A stretch of DNA of 64,000 bases from VXNE01 sp965208745 (GCA_965208745.1 CBDBPN010000004.1:3906001-3970000), one strand, 5' to 3'. Counted from the first letter of the stretch, positions 15,983-24,381 are shown. The notes: a model not told the origin generated them from the sequence alone. A program made the numbers and translations.

Positions 15983-18088
15983 GTGGCGAAGTCGAAGATC
16001 GCCTCCACCGTATTGCCGGCCGTGCTGGCGGCCGGTGCGGCGGGGGAGGACCCGTGGCTCTGGCTCGAGGACGTGAGCGGGGAGGCGCCCCTGGCCTGGG
16101 TCGGGGAACGCAACGCGCTGACGGTGGAGGGCTACGCGCAGGGCGCGGCGTTCGCTGCGTCACGCGATCGCTTCAAGGCGATCCTCGATTCGGACGACCG
16201 CATCCCTTACGTCTCGAAGCATGGAGACGCCTGGTACAACTTCTGGCGCGACGAACGGAACCCCAGGGGCATCTGGAGGCGCACCACCCTCGCGGAGTAC
16301 CGCAAGGACTCCCCGGCGTGGGAGGTCGTCCTGGATGTCGACGCGCTGGCGGAAGCGGAGGGGGAGAACTGGGTGTTCAAGGGCGCGGAGTACCGCCGTC
16401 CCGACTTTCGGCGCTGCCTGGTCATGCTGTCGCGGGGCGGGGCGGACGCGGTGGTCGTGCGCGAGTTCGACCTGTTGGAGAAGACCTTCGTCGAGGACGG
16501 CTTCTTCCTCCCGGAGGCCAAGAGCAGCGTGGGCTGGGCCGGTCCCGACAGGCTGTTCGTCGGCACGGACTTCGGTCCGGGCTCCATGACGGAGTCCGGC
16601 TATCCGCGTATCGCGAAGGCCTGGGACCGCGGCACGCCGCTCGAGGAAGCCCCGATCGTGTTCGAGGGCGCAACGGAGGACGTCAGCGTCAGCGCCTGGG
16701 CGGACCTGGGCGAGTTCCCGCGCGAGTTCGTGGGCCGCGCGATCGACTTCTGGAACAGGGAGACCTACCTGCACCGGGACGGGGAGACGGTGCGCATCGA
16801 CGCGCCGACGAGCGCCAACGTCTCGGTGTTCCGCGAGCGGCTGTTCATCCGGCTGACGCAGGACTGGACCGTTGGCGGGGAGGTGCATGTGGCGGGGAGC
16901 TTCCTGGCGGCGGACCTCGAGGAGTTCCTCGCGGGGAACCGCACGCTGGAGACCCTGTTCGCCCCGAGCCTGACGGTGTCCCTCACGAGCGTCTCGCTGA
17001 CGCGCAATCACGTGATCCTGACCCTGCTCGACAACGTCGTGTACCGGCTCGTCGTGCTCACGCCGGGGCCGGAGGGCTGGCGGCGCACCGCGATGCCCGC
17101 GGGGGACGGCTACGACTCGGCGTATGCGGAGGCGGTGGACCGCGAAACCAGCGACGCGTACTTCCTGCACATCAACGGTTACCTGACCCCACCGACGCTG
17201 GCATACGGGGAACTCGGGCCGGCGGGTGGCGGAGCGGACCGGGCGGAAGTGTTGAAGACCACGCCGGCGTTGTTCGACGCTTCGGGTCTCGACGTGACGC
17301 AGCACTTCACCGACTCGGCGGACGGGACGCGCGTACCCTACTTCCAGGTGCGCCCCACCGGTGCCGACGGGCCGGGCCCGACGTTGCTGTACGGCTACGG
17401 CGGCTTCGAGATCTCGATGACGCCCGGCTACCAGGCGCTCACCGGGGCGGGCTGGCTCGAAGCCGGCGGAACGTATGTCGTCGCCAACAGCCGTGGCGGC
17501 GGCGAGTTCGGGCCGTCCTGGCATCGCGCGGCCCTGAAGGCGAACCGTCCGCTCGCGTACCAGGACTTCGCCGCGGTCGCCGAGGATCTGGTCCGGCGGG
17601 AGGTCACTACACCGCGCCAGCTCGGCATCATGGGCGGCAGCAACGGCGGCCTCCTGATGGGCAACATGCTCACGTGGCGCCCGGAGCTCTTCGGCGCCGT
17701 CGTCGCCCAGGTGCCGCTGTTCGACATGCGCCGCTACCACGAGCTGCTGGCCGGGGCGAGCTGGATGGCCGAGTACGGCGACCCGGACATCGCCGAGGAG
17801 TGGGCGTTCATCCGCGGCTTCTCGCCGTACCACAACGTCGACGCGGAGGCGGACTACCCGCCAGTCCTCGTCACGACCTCCACCCGCGACGACCGCGTCC
17901 ATCCGGGTCACGCGCGGAAGATGGTGGCGAAGCTCGCGGCGATGGGGCACGAAGTGGACTACTACGAAAACGTGGAAGGTGGACACGCCGGCGCGGCGGA
18001 CAACGCGCAGAGCGCCTTCATGTGGGCGCTGGCGTACGGGTTCCTGTGGCGGCACCTGGGAGCGGTGGACGGCAGCGGCGTGGAGTAG
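15983..18088 (+). CDS. Prolyl oligopeptidase family (S9) serine peptidase
   Basis: The GTG start has a full AGGAGG site 5 bp upstream. The 701-residue protein has the S9A arrangement: an N-terminal segment ending EDPWLWLEDVSGEAPLAWV (near residue 25), a long beta-propeller-like middle, and a C-terminal alpha/beta-hydrolase domain. The nucleophile is S553 in GGSNGGL, the acid is in TRDDRVHPGH (D636/D637), and the base is H668 in EGGHAGA. These enzymes cleave small peptides after proline or related sites. The first 20 residues are mildly hydrophobic but not a clear signal peptide, so location is uncertain. The ISAs1-type element inserted directly after its stop codon, leaving the gene intact. 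Confidence 0.93.
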   Translation: MAKSKIASTVLPAVLAAGAAGEDPWLWLEDVSGEAPLAWVGERNALTVEGYAQGAAFAASRDRFKAILDSDDRIPYVSKHGDAWYNFWRDERNPRGIWRRTTLAEYRKDSPAWEVVLDVDALAEAEGENWVFKGAEYRRPDFRRCLVMLSRGGADAVVVREFDLLEKTFVEDGFFLPEAKSSVGWAGPDRLFVGTDFGPGSMTESGYPRIAKAWDRGTPLEEAPIVFEGATEDVSVSAWADLGEFPREFVGRAIDFWNRETYLHRDGETVRIDAPTSANVSVFRERLFIRLTQDWTVGGEVHVAGSFLAADLEEFLAGNRTLETLFAPSLTVSLTSVSLTRNHVILTLLDNVVYRLVVLTPGPEGWRRTAMPAGDGYDSAYAEAVDRETSDAYFLHINGYLTPPTLAYGELGPAGGGADRAEVLKTTPALFDASGLDVTQHFTDSADGTRVPYFQVRPTGADGPGPTLLYGYGGFEISMTPGYQALTGAGWLEAGGTYVVANSRGGGEFGPSWHRAALKANRPLAYQDFAAVAEDLVRREVTTPRQLGIMGGSNGGLLMGNMLTWRPELFGAVVAQVPLFDMRRYHELLAGASWMAEYGDPDIAEEWAFIRGFSPYHNVDAEADYPPVLVTTSTRDDRVHPGHARKMVAKLAAMGHEVDYYENVEGGHAGAADNAQSAFMWALAYGFLWRHLGAVDGSGVE

Positions 18089-18089
18089 G

Positions 18090-18099
18090 GTGGAGTAGG
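18090..18099. repeat. Left 10-bp target-site duplication
   Basis: GTGGAGTAGG directly precedes the left terminal repeat and is identical to the sequence after the right end. A further identical copy lies at 18080-18089, so the left side carries two tandem copies and the first contains the stop codon of the peptidase gene. Confidence 0.9.
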
Positions 18100-18154
18100 C
18101 AGGGCTTTCCCACGCTGGGTTGAGCACGATTCGTGGTGTGCGGCGCATATGTCG

Positions 18155-18180
18155 CCGGGCACTGGCTTTCCCGCGCTGGA
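18155..18180 (+). repeat. Subterminal copy of the IS terminal repeat
   Basis: CTGGCTTTCCCGCGCTGGAT resembles the left terminal repeat (GGCTTTCCC, then CGCTGG) in the same orientation about 57 bp inside the element. A second transposase-binding site is the likely explanation. Confidence 0.5.
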
Positions 18181-18197
18181 TGTGCGACAAGGGGGCG

Positions 18198-20036
18198 ATG
18201 GACGTTAAGGCGCGCATGGCGGCCCACCCGGTTGTGGCGGAGAGGCCGGAGGGGTTCAGCCTGTCGGAGGTTGGGGTTCGGCTGGCGACCCGGGAGGAGC
18301 GGCCCCTTTGGGACGCGCTGATGGACGAGCGCCACTACCTTGGGTTCCGGCGGTTCGCGGCGCACGCCGGGCTGCGCCACGTGGCGGAGTGGCGCGGCCG
18401 GTGGCTGGCGCTGGCCGGCTGGCAGGGCGGGGCGTACAAGTGCCGTCCGCGCGACCGCTGGGTGGGCTGGGGCCTTGAGCGGCAGTTCGAGCGGCTGGGG
18501 CTGGTCGCGAACAACACGCGGTTCCTGGTGATGGCGGCGCCGGGGGCGCTGCCGAACCTGGCGTCGTTCTTCCTGGCGGCGATGACGCGGCGGCTGTGCG
18601 CGGACTGGCTGGCGGCGCACGGGCGCGGCGTGGTGCTGGCGGAGGCCTTCTGCGACCCGCGGCGGTTCGACGGCGGCGCGTACCGGGCGGCGGGGTGGCT
18701 GGCGCTCGGCGGCACGCGCGGGTACGCGCGCTCGAACGGCCGCTACACGGAGCCGCACGGGAAGCCGAAGGTGATGCTGGTGCGGCCGCTTCGGCGCGAC
18801 GCGAGGCGCCTGCTGTCGCGGGAGGCGCCGCTGCCGGCGGCGGTGGCGCCGCCGTCCGGCCCCGAGCTGGCGGAGCGCGACCCGGCGGCCATGCGGTCGT
18901 TGTACGACGAGCTGGCGGCGCTGCCGGACCACCGCCGGGCGCAGGGGCGCAAGCACACGGTGGCGTGCGTGCTGTCGGTGCACCTCCTCGCCACGATGGC
19001 CAACATGCGGGGCTGCCTGGCCGCCGAGCAGTTCGCGCGCGCGCTGTCGCAGGAGCAACTCGCGGCCATCGGCGCGTGGCGCAACCCCGGCAGCGGAATG
19101 CGCGAGCCGGTCGCCAAGTCCACCATCCACCGGGTCGTGCAGTCCGTCGACCCGGACGCCCTCGAGGCGGTGCTGAACCGCTTCGCCGCGCCCAGGCTGC
19201 CGCTCGCCCGGGCGCTGGCGGCGGACGGCAAGCGCATCCGCGGCGCCAACCGCAACGGCGCCGGGCGCCACGAGACCGTGGCGCTGGTCGACCACGCCAC
19301 CGGGGCGCCCGTCGCCTCGCTCGGCTTCGGCGACGAGGGCGGCGGGCGGGCGGCCCTGCGCGACCTGCTGGAGCGCACCGACATCCGCGGCCGCACGCTC
19401 ACCCTCGACGCGCCGCACACCGTGCGCGACACCGCCCGGCTGATCACGGCGCGGCACGGCGCCGACTACCTGATGACCGTCGAGGGGAACGCCCCGGAGA
19501 CCTTCGCCGCGCTGTCCGGGATCGACTGGGAGCGCCACCGGCACGGGCGGCACGCCGAGGCCCCGGCGAAGGCGCACGGGCGGCTCGAACACCGGGAGAT
19601 CGACGTCGTGACGCCGCTGCCGCGCATGCTCAACTACCCGGCGGTGCGGCAGATCGCGCGCGTCGTCAGGCACCGGGAGCGGCTCGGCCCGGCGGCGGAC
19701 GGGACATCCAGCGTCGAGGAGGTCTTCCTCATCACCTCGCTCCCCGCCGAACGCGCCTCCCCGGCCGAACTGCTCACCCTCAACCGCGGCCACTGGGCCG
19801 TCGAGAACGCCAACCACCGGGTGCGCGACACCACCCTCGGCGAGGACGCCTGCCCGGCGCGCACCGGCAACGGCCCCGTCAACCGCGCCAGCCTCAACAA
19901 CATCGCGCTCGCCGTGGTGTTCGCCAACCGCCGCGACGGCGAACGCATCGCCGCCGCCTTCCGCAGGTTCCAACTCGACACCGCCGACGCCATCCGGGCG
20001 CTCCGCGACCCGCACCGCCCGCCGCCAACCGACTGA
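18198..20036 (+). CDS. ISAs1-family DDE transposase with N-terminal DUF4338 (DruA-like) domain
   Basis: The ATG has a GGGGG-rich site just upstream; longer in-frame starts from 18120 would run through the IS end region. Residues about 20-205 match DUF4338, the domain of the Druantia defence protein DruA: LWDALMDERHYLGF, WLALAGWQGGAYKCRPRDRW, LVANNTRFLV, then LAEAFCDPRRFDGGAYRAAG. Residues about 240-600 are an ISAs1/H-repeat transposase: YDELAALPDHRRAQGRKHTV, catalytic Asp in ALAADGKRIRG (near 342), Asp in LTLDAPHTVRDTARLI (near 404), and Glu in GHWAVENANHRVRDTTLGED (near 535). All three DDE residues are visible. ISAs1 transposases are usually about 370-440 residues, so the extra domain accounts for the 612-residue length. 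The DruA-like part may give DNA binding or target choice; that is inference. Confidence 0.92.
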   Translation: MDVKARMAAHPVVAERPEGFSLSEVGVRLATREERPLWDALMDERHYLGFRRFAAHAGLRHVAEWRGRWLALAGWQGGAYKCRPRDRWVGWGLERQFERLGLVANNTRFLVMAAPGALPNLASFFLAAMTRRLCADWLAAHGRGVVLAEAFCDPRRFDGGAYRAAGWLALGGTRGYARSNGRYTEPHGKPKVMLVRPLRRDARRLLSREAPLPAAVAPPSGPELAERDPAAMRSLYDELAALPDHRRAQGRKHTVACVLSVHLLATMANMRGCLAAEQFARALSQEQLAAIGAWRNPGSGMREPVAKSTIHRVVQSVDPDALEAVLNRFAAPRLPLARALAADGKRIRGANRNGAGRHETVALVDHATGAPVASLGFGDEGGGRAALRDLLERTDIRGRTLTLDAPHTVRDTARLITARHGADYLMTVEGNAPETFAALSGIDWERHRHGRHAEAPAKAHGRLEHREIDVVTPLPRMLNYPAVRQIARVVRHRERLGPAADGTSSVEEVFLITSLPAERASPAELLTLNRGHWAVENANHRVRDTTLGEDACPARTGNGPVNRASLNNIALAVVFANRRDGERIAAAFRRFQLDTADAIRALRDPHRPPPTD

Positions 20037-20237
20037 TCCCCGCCCTTCGCGCCTCTCCCCGAACGGCCAGTCCCCGCCCCAATCCGAAACAGCTTCCCGC
20101 AGGCCTCGGCAGACGCCTCCGCCCCGCGCTTCGACCCGCCTTCCCGCCTCAGCTCCCAACGACCCACCGTCCACGCACCCCGCCCGGGGCAACTCCCCAA
20201 CTCCCCGAGCAACTTGCTTCAGCGTGGGAAAGTCCTG

Positions 20238-20247
20238 GTGGAGTAGG
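20238..20247. repeat. Right 10-bp target-site duplication
   Basis: GTGGAGTAGG directly follows the right terminal repeat and matches the left flank in all ten positions. Confidence 0.9.
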
Positions 20248-20320
20248 CCACTGCGCTTGCCGTCCCCTGGGCTTGTTGATAGCGTCGGTCCCCTTGCGCG
20301 CAACGCACTCATACACGGAC

Positions 20321-21262
20321 ATGGCGCCATCGATCAGACGTTTCCGGCCAGCCGATCCACCGGCGTCCATTGCTGCGGAGATCCGGGAGAACGGCCTTGC
20401 CATGGTCGAGAGTCTGCTGGAACCGGAAGCCATGGACGTGCTGGTGGCCCGGGTCACGCCGGCGCTCGAAGAGCAGGAGCCGGGCGGGGGAGAGTTCTTC
20501 GGCCATCGGCGGCGGTCGGTGGGCGCGCTGTTCGCGCGCGGACCGGATTTCGCCGAGCACCTGTTGCTCAACGAACGGGTGCTGGAGGTGATGGACCTGA
20601 TCCTGCTGCCGGAGCGACCCATGGCGGCGTCGACGCCGCGCCGGCCGAAGCGGGAGGTGCCGCTCGGCCCGGACGGGCTCCCCGCGGACTTCCACGACTC
20701 GACCGATCCGCTCGTCGGGCCCAACTGCCATCACTACCGGATCAACGCCACCGTCGCCATGCAGGTGTGCCAAGGCGGCGGGAACCAGACCCTGCACCGT
20801 GACGAGTGGCGCTACAAGCCATACGTGCACCGCGACCCGGAGGGACCGGAACTCTCGCTCGCGGTCATGGTGGCGGGCACCGATTTCACCGAAGAGAACG
20901 GTGCCACGCGGTATGTACCCGGCAGCAACCGCTGGCCGGCCGGGCGCGGGCCACAGGAGCACGAGGTCGTGCAGGCGGTGATGCCGAAGGGGTCGATCGT
21001 CTTTTGGTTGGGAAGCGTGTTCCACGGCCTCGGCATCAACCGGACGGATACGCCGCGCACGGGTTTCATCTACTCGTTTGCGCTCGACCATCTCGCCCAG
21101 GAGGAGAACCAGTTCCTCTCCGTGCCGCCGGAGATCGCGGGAACGCTCCCGGCGCGTGCGCAGCAGTTACTTGGCTACCGCATGAGCGGAACGATCAACT
21201 TCGTGGCGGGTCGTGACAAGGATTTCGTGCTGCGCCCCGGAGCGGGGAGCGTGCTGGACTGA
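20321..21262 (+). CDS. PhyH-family dioxygenase
   Basis: A 313-residue PhyH protein: iron ligands H159 and D161 in QTLHRDEWRY, H235 in SVFHGLGINRTD, and R246 for 2-oxoglutarate. The motif ENGATRYVPGSNRW (192-205) is the usual family core, and the C-terminal QENQFLSVPPEI plus LLGYRM segments resemble the subgroup also present at 36.6-37.4 kb, so the two are probably paralogues. It starts 84 bp beyond the insertion sequence, whose arrival may have separated it from an older promoter. An epoxide hydrolase follows 16 bp downstream, suggesting co-expression. Confidence 0.9.
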   Translation: MAPSIRRFRPADPPASIAAEIRENGLAMVESLLEPEAMDVLVARVTPALEEQEPGGGEFFGHRRRSVGALFARGPDFAEHLLLNERVLEVMDLILLPERPMAASTPRRPKREVPLGPDGLPADFHDSTDPLVGPNCHHYRINATVAMQVCQGGGNQTLHRDEWRYKPYVHRDPEGPELSLAVMVAGTDFTEENGATRYVPGSNRWPAGRGPQEHEVVQAVMPKGSIVFWLGSVFHGLGINRTDTPRTGFIYSFALDHLAQEENQFLSVPPEIAGTLPARAQQLLGYRMSGTINFVAGRDKDFVLRPGAGSVLD

Positions 21263-21278
21263 CCGGAAGGGAGGAAGT

Positions 21279-22469
21279 GTGAGCGAGATACGCGAGTTTC
21301 GGATCGACGTCGCCGAGGAGGCGCTCGAGGACTTGAAGGACCGGCTGCGCCGCACGCGCTGGCCCGAGGCGGAGATGCCCGATGCGGCCGCCGCGCAGCC
21401 GACCGCCGTGCGGGACGCGCAGAGCGGGGCCTGGGCACAGGGCTTGCCGCTCGAGTACGCGAAGGAACTGCGCGACTACTGGCTCGAGGAGTACGACTGG
21501 GCCGCGCGGCAGGCGTACTTCAACCGCTTCCCGCAGGGGGTCACCGAGATCGACGGGCTCGACATCCATTTCATCCACGTCAAGAGCGCGAGCCCCGATG
21601 CGGTGCCGTTGCTCATCACCCACGGCTGGCCCGGCTCCGTGGTCGAGTTCCACAAGATCATCGAGCCGTTGACGGATCCCGCCGCGCATGGCGGCGAAGC
21701 GGCGGACGCGTTCCACGTCGTCTGTCCGTCCCTGCCCGGTTACGGCTTCTCGGCCAAGCCCGCGGCGACGGGCTGGGGCGTCGGCACGATCGCGGAGGCC
21801 TGGGACGTGCTCATGGGACGGCTCGGCTGCGAGCGTTACTTCGCCCAGGGCGGCGACTGGGGCGCCGCCGTCACGACGCAGATCGGCATCCAGGACAAGG
21901 GCCGCTGCGCCGGCATCCACGTCAACATGCCGACGTCGGGGCCCACGAAGGAAGCCCGCGAGAACCCCACCGAGCGCGACAAGCGGGCGTTCAACGGCGG
22001 TCGCTACTACAACGACTGGGGCGCCGGCTACTCGAAGCAGCAGAGCACCCGCCCGCAGACGCTGGGCTACGGCCTCGTCGACTCCCCCATGGCCCAGGCG
22101 ACCTGGGTCATCGAGAAGTTCTGGGAGTGGATGGACTGCGGGGACCATCCCGAGAACACGCTGACCCGCGAGGAACTGATCGACAACGTGATGTTCTACT
22201 GGCTGAACGGCAACGGGGCTTCCTCCGGGCGGCTCTACTGGGAGAGCTTCAACCGGGCGTTCGGCGGCGACCAGCCCAAGGTCGAGGTGCCGACCGCGTG
22301 CAGCATCTTCCCGAAGGAGATCGTGCCCACGCCCCGGAGCTGGGCGGAGCAGCGCTACGGCAACATCGTCTACTGGAACGAACTCGACCGCGGCGGTCAC
22401 TTCGCGGCGTTCGAGCAGCCGGAACTCTTCGTCGAAGAGATGCGCCGGTGCTTCCGGCTGATGCGGTAG
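21279..22469 (+). CDS. Epoxide hydrolase (EHN domain plus alpha/beta hydrolase)
   Basis: The GTG start is preceded by GGGAGG. Residues 1-110 form the N-terminal epoxide-hydrolase domain (IREFRIDVAEEALEDLKDRL, TRWPE, YWLEEYDWAARQ), followed by the catalytic alpha/beta fold: oxyanion motif HGWPGS (115-120), nucleophile D193 in AQGGDWGAAV and base H374 in GGHFAAFEQPELF. Enzymes of this type open epoxides to diols and also include juvenile-hormone-like hydrolases. It follows a PhyH oxygenase and precedes a cupin, so an oxidative route making and then hydrolysing an oxygenated intermediate is possible but unproven. Confidence 0.92.
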   Translation: MSEIREFRIDVAEEALEDLKDRLRRTRWPEAEMPDAAAAQPTAVRDAQSGAWAQGLPLEYAKELRDYWLEEYDWAARQAYFNRFPQGVTEIDGLDIHFIHVKSASPDAVPLLITHGWPGSVVEFHKIIEPLTDPAAHGGEAADAFHVVCPSLPGYGFSAKPAATGWGVGTIAEAWDVLMGRLGCERYFAQGGDWGAAVTTQIGIQDKGRCAGIHVNMPTSGPTKEARENPTERDKRAFNGGRYYNDWGAGYSKQQSTRPQTLGYGLVDSPMAQATWVIEKFWEWMDCGDHPENTLTREELIDNVMFYWLNGNGASSGRLYWESFNRAFGGDQPKVEVPTACSIFPKEIVPTPRSWAEQRYGNIVYWNELDRGGHFAAFEQPELFVEEMRRCFRLMR

Positions 22470-22527
22470 CCCGGCCGCGATTCCGCTACGATTACCGGGC
22501 AGCATTCCACCGAGGGGGTAGGAATAC

Positions 22528-22890
22528 ATGGGTATCACGGTCGAGCACGGTTACTTCGCGGACCTCGACGAGGCGCGGCGGGAGATCGAGGCGGAGGGCC
22601 ACTTCCTGCAGGAAGTCGACGCACAGCCGAGCGGCGGCACGCCGATCCACTGGCACGACATCGGCATCCACTTCTACGTCGGCGAGGGCGTCTTCCGCTT
22701 CCAGGACCCGGCGACCGGCGCCATCCACGAGTGCGGCCCCGGGAGCAAGTTCGTGATCCCGGAACGGACGCTGCACATCGAGGAGGACCACGACGGCTAC
22801 AAGGGCGTCGTGGGCCTGACGAAGGAGGTCTTCCCGGAGCCGTTCATCCGGCCGCCGGAAGAACTCGAGGCGCTCACCGAAGAGGCGTAA
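22528..22890 (+). CDS. Small cupin-domain protein
   Basis: A 120-residue single cupin: TPIHWHDIGIHFYVGEG (residues 39-55) supplies two His and a third metal-ligand candidate, followed by GPGSKFVIPERTLHIEEDHD, the second conserved block with His. These motifs fit a metal-binding beta-barrel. Such small cupins serve as dioxygenases, isomerases or sensors; the reaction is not evident. A GAGGGGG site precedes the ATG, and it lies 58 bp after the epoxide hydrolase, probably in the same unit. Confidence 0.85.
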   Translation: MGITVEHGYFADLDEARREIEAEGHFLQEVDAQPSGGTPIHWHDIGIHFYVGEGVFRFQDPATGAIHECGPGSKFVIPERTLHIEEDHDGYKGVVGLTKEVFPEPFIRPPEELEALTEEA

Positions 22891-22931
22891 GCCCTGGTCG
22901 AGGTCACCGTATCGGGGCCGGCCGTGCGGAA

Positions 22932-22991
22932 ATGGCTGCCAGTCCGCAGGGGTCAGTTCGCACGTTGATTGCGGAAAACGCCGCTTCGGGT
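22932..22991. repeat. Left copy of a 60-bp direct repeat flanking an Uma2 gene
   Basis: About 50 of 60 positions match the sequence at 23855-23914, including the identical block TCGCACGTTGATTGC. The two copies flank the Uma2 gene in the same orientation, one about 110 bp before its start and one 27 bp after its stop. Confidence 0.75.
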
Positions 22992-23104
22992 TTCCTCGGG
23001 GCGCACTCAGACTGGCCGCTTTGGATGCGCCAGTGTCGAACCGATGGTACGGTTTCCCGCAACGCGTCAAGGGGCGCGCCTACCCGAGTGGTCGGAACGT
23101 TCCG

Positions 23105-23827
23105 ATGAAACCCCGGCCCCTGCCTTCCGAGGACCCGATGTATCCCAGCTCCGACGGCAAGCCGTTGGCTGAGAACGACTGGCAGCTCGAGGCCATCCTC
23201 TCGGCCCTGGACATCCTGCGGGGGCACTTCGAGGACCGCCCGGACGTCTACGTGTCCGGAGACCTCCTCATCTACTACGAGGAAGGCAACCCCCGAAAGG
23301 CGGTCGCCCCGGACGTGTTCGTCGTCCTCGGCGCGGACAAGCACAAGCGCATGATCTACAAGCTCTGGGACGAGCCGAAGGCGCCGGACTTCGTGCTGGA
23401 GGTGGCGTCGAAGAACACCTGGAAGGAGGATGTGGGTCCGAAACGCGCGACGTACGCGGCACTCGGCATCCGGGAGTACTGGCTGTTCGACCCGAAGGGC
23501 GAGTACTGGAATCCCCCGCTCCAGGGTCTGACGCTCGAGGACGGCGCGTACCGTCCGCTCGGTGCGCGGGTCGAGGCCGGCCGGTGGACTTTGCGCAGCA
23601 CGGTCCTCGGCATGGACCTGTGGGCGGAGGAAAGCCTGGTCCGCTTCCGCGACGTCGGCAGCGGGGAGGTCATGCGCACCTGGTCGGAGCATCGCGACGC
23701 CTACCGGCGGGAGCGGGCGGCCCGCGAGCGGGAGCGCGTGGCCCAGGAGCGTGAGCGGGCGGCGCACGAGCGTGAGCAGGCGCGCCTGGAGGCCCGGATC
23801 CGGGAGCTCGAGGAGCGGGAGAGGTAA
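23105..23827 (+). CDS. Uma2 (DUF820) family putative restriction-like nuclease
   Basis: The 240-residue protein carries the Uma2 core: YPSSDGKPLAENDWQLEAIL, AVAPDVFVVLG (Asp), APDFVLEVASKNTWKEDVG (Glu) and YAALGIREYWLFDPKGEYW. These correspond to the PD-(D/E)xK-like active site of the family, which includes nucleases of uncertain biological role. The last 45 residues are an Arg/Glu-rich coiled coil (RERERVAQERERAAHEREQ). Longer starts in frame exist, but this ATG is the first before conserved sequence. It is flanked by direct repeats, suggesting arrival as a small mobile unit. A second Uma2 gene lies at 57.4-58.1 kb. Confidence 0.88.
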   Translation: MKPRPLPSEDPMYPSSDGKPLAENDWQLEAILSALDILRGHFEDRPDVYVSGDLLIYYEEGNPRKAVAPDVFVVLGADKHKRMIYKLWDEPKAPDFVLEVASKNTWKEDVGPKRATYAALGIREYWLFDPKGEYWNPPLQGLTLEDGAYRPLGARVEAGRWTLRSTVLGMDLWAEESLVRFRDVGSGEVMRTWSEHRDAYRRERAARERERVAQERERAAHEREQARLEARIRELEERER

Positions 23828-23854
23828 CGCCGGGGAGCGCCGCGCGGGGCAGCA

Positions 23855-23914
23855 ATGTCTGCCAGGCCGCCGGAGTCGGATCGCACGTTGATTGCCGAAA
23901 AGGCCGCTTCGAGG
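23855..23914. repeat. Right copy of the 60-bp direct repeat
   Basis: This copy follows the Uma2 stop codon and matches the left copy at about five positions in six. The region from here to 24165 has no gene; it contains a 21-bp tandem repeat, a possible promoter and an inverted repeat, described separately. Confidence 0.75.
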
Positions 23915-24001
23915 CTCGTCGCAGACCTTACCCCGAACACCCACGGCGCCGGCAAGTCACCAGTTCCCTGCGCGTCAGCGCAGCGAACTGGCTGCGAAAA
24001 C

Positions 24002-24043
24002 TCCTAGGGGACGTCTGCGGGTTCCTAGGGGACATCTGCGGGT
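24002..24043. repeat. Tandem 21-bp repeat before the RHH gene
   Basis: TCCTAGGGGACGTCTGCGGGT is followed immediately by a copy with one change (GACGTC to GACATC). Two tandem units separated by two helical turns could be paired protein-binding sites; alternatively they are a simple duplication. Confidence 0.6.
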
Positions 24044-24071
24044 TCGAAAGTGGCCCGAAAGAACCTTGGTA

Positions 24072-24125
24072 TTGACTTTCTTTCCAGAATGGGAGAGTTT
24101 CGCCATACGTTGGATGGCGTATGGC
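24072..24125 (+). promoter_or_regulatory. Possible promoter and 8-bp inverted repeat upstream of the RHH gene
   Basis: TTGACT (24072-24077) is a good -35 candidate; the -10 position is weak (GAGTTT, 17 bp away). Just downstream, GCCATACG (24102-24109) and CGTATGGC (24118-24125) form a perfect inverted repeat with an 8-bp spacer, about 40 bp before the start codon. Because the gene encodes a ribbon-helix-helix-like protein, an autoregulatory operator is plausible. Confidence 0.4.
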
Positions 24126-24165
24126 AGCCATTCTTAGTCTATTTCGTAGTACTCCCGGAGGTCTT

Positions 24166-24381
24166 ATGGCACTAAGGAAGGTGACGATGTCGCTCTCTGA
24201 GTGGGACGTGGAGAACACCGAGAAGTTGGTTCAGAGACTCCACTCGCGGAACAAGGCCACTGCGGTCAGCAGTGCATTGGCCATCACGGAGGGTCTCACG
24301 CGCAGGATCGAACAAGGTGACGACTTGATGCTGAGAAAGAAAGACGGGACCTTGGAGAAGGTCATGATCACGGGCATGTAG
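24166..24381 (+). CDS. Small ribbon-helix-helix-like protein
   Basis: A 71-residue protein; this ATG has a GGAGG site 4 bp upstream, better than the in-frame ATG at 24121. It begins MALRKVTMSLSEWDVENTEKL, a short strand followed by a helix, then RLHSRNKATAVSSALAITEGL, a second helix with an alanine/threonine turn. That is the pattern of ribbon-helix-helix DNA-binding proteins, and the tail (MLRKKDGTLEKVMI) resembles small RHH proteins of unknown role. Base composition is lower in GC than neighbouring genes, suggesting transfer. It lies 10 bp before a small membrane-protein gene and probably forms a pair with it. Confidence 0.6.
   Translation: MALRKVTMSLSEWDVENTEKLVQRLHSRNKATAVSSALAITEGLTRRIEQGDDLMLRKKDGTLEKVMITGM

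Larger units (their letters stand above)
18100..20237 (+). mobile_element. Complete ISAs1-type insertion sequence with target duplication
   Basis: The ends are CAGGGCTTTCCCACGCTG (18100-18117) and the inverted CAGGACTTTCCCACGCTG (20220-20237), 17 of 18 identical. Exact 10-bp copies of GTGGAGTAGG flank the element (18090-18099 and 20238-20247), consistent with the 8-10 bp duplications of ISAs1-family transposition. The single gene occupies 18198-20036. About 200 bp of C-rich sequence with no evident gene separates it from the right end. Intact ends, intact transposase and an exact duplication indicate a recent, probably active, insertion. Confidence 0.95.
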
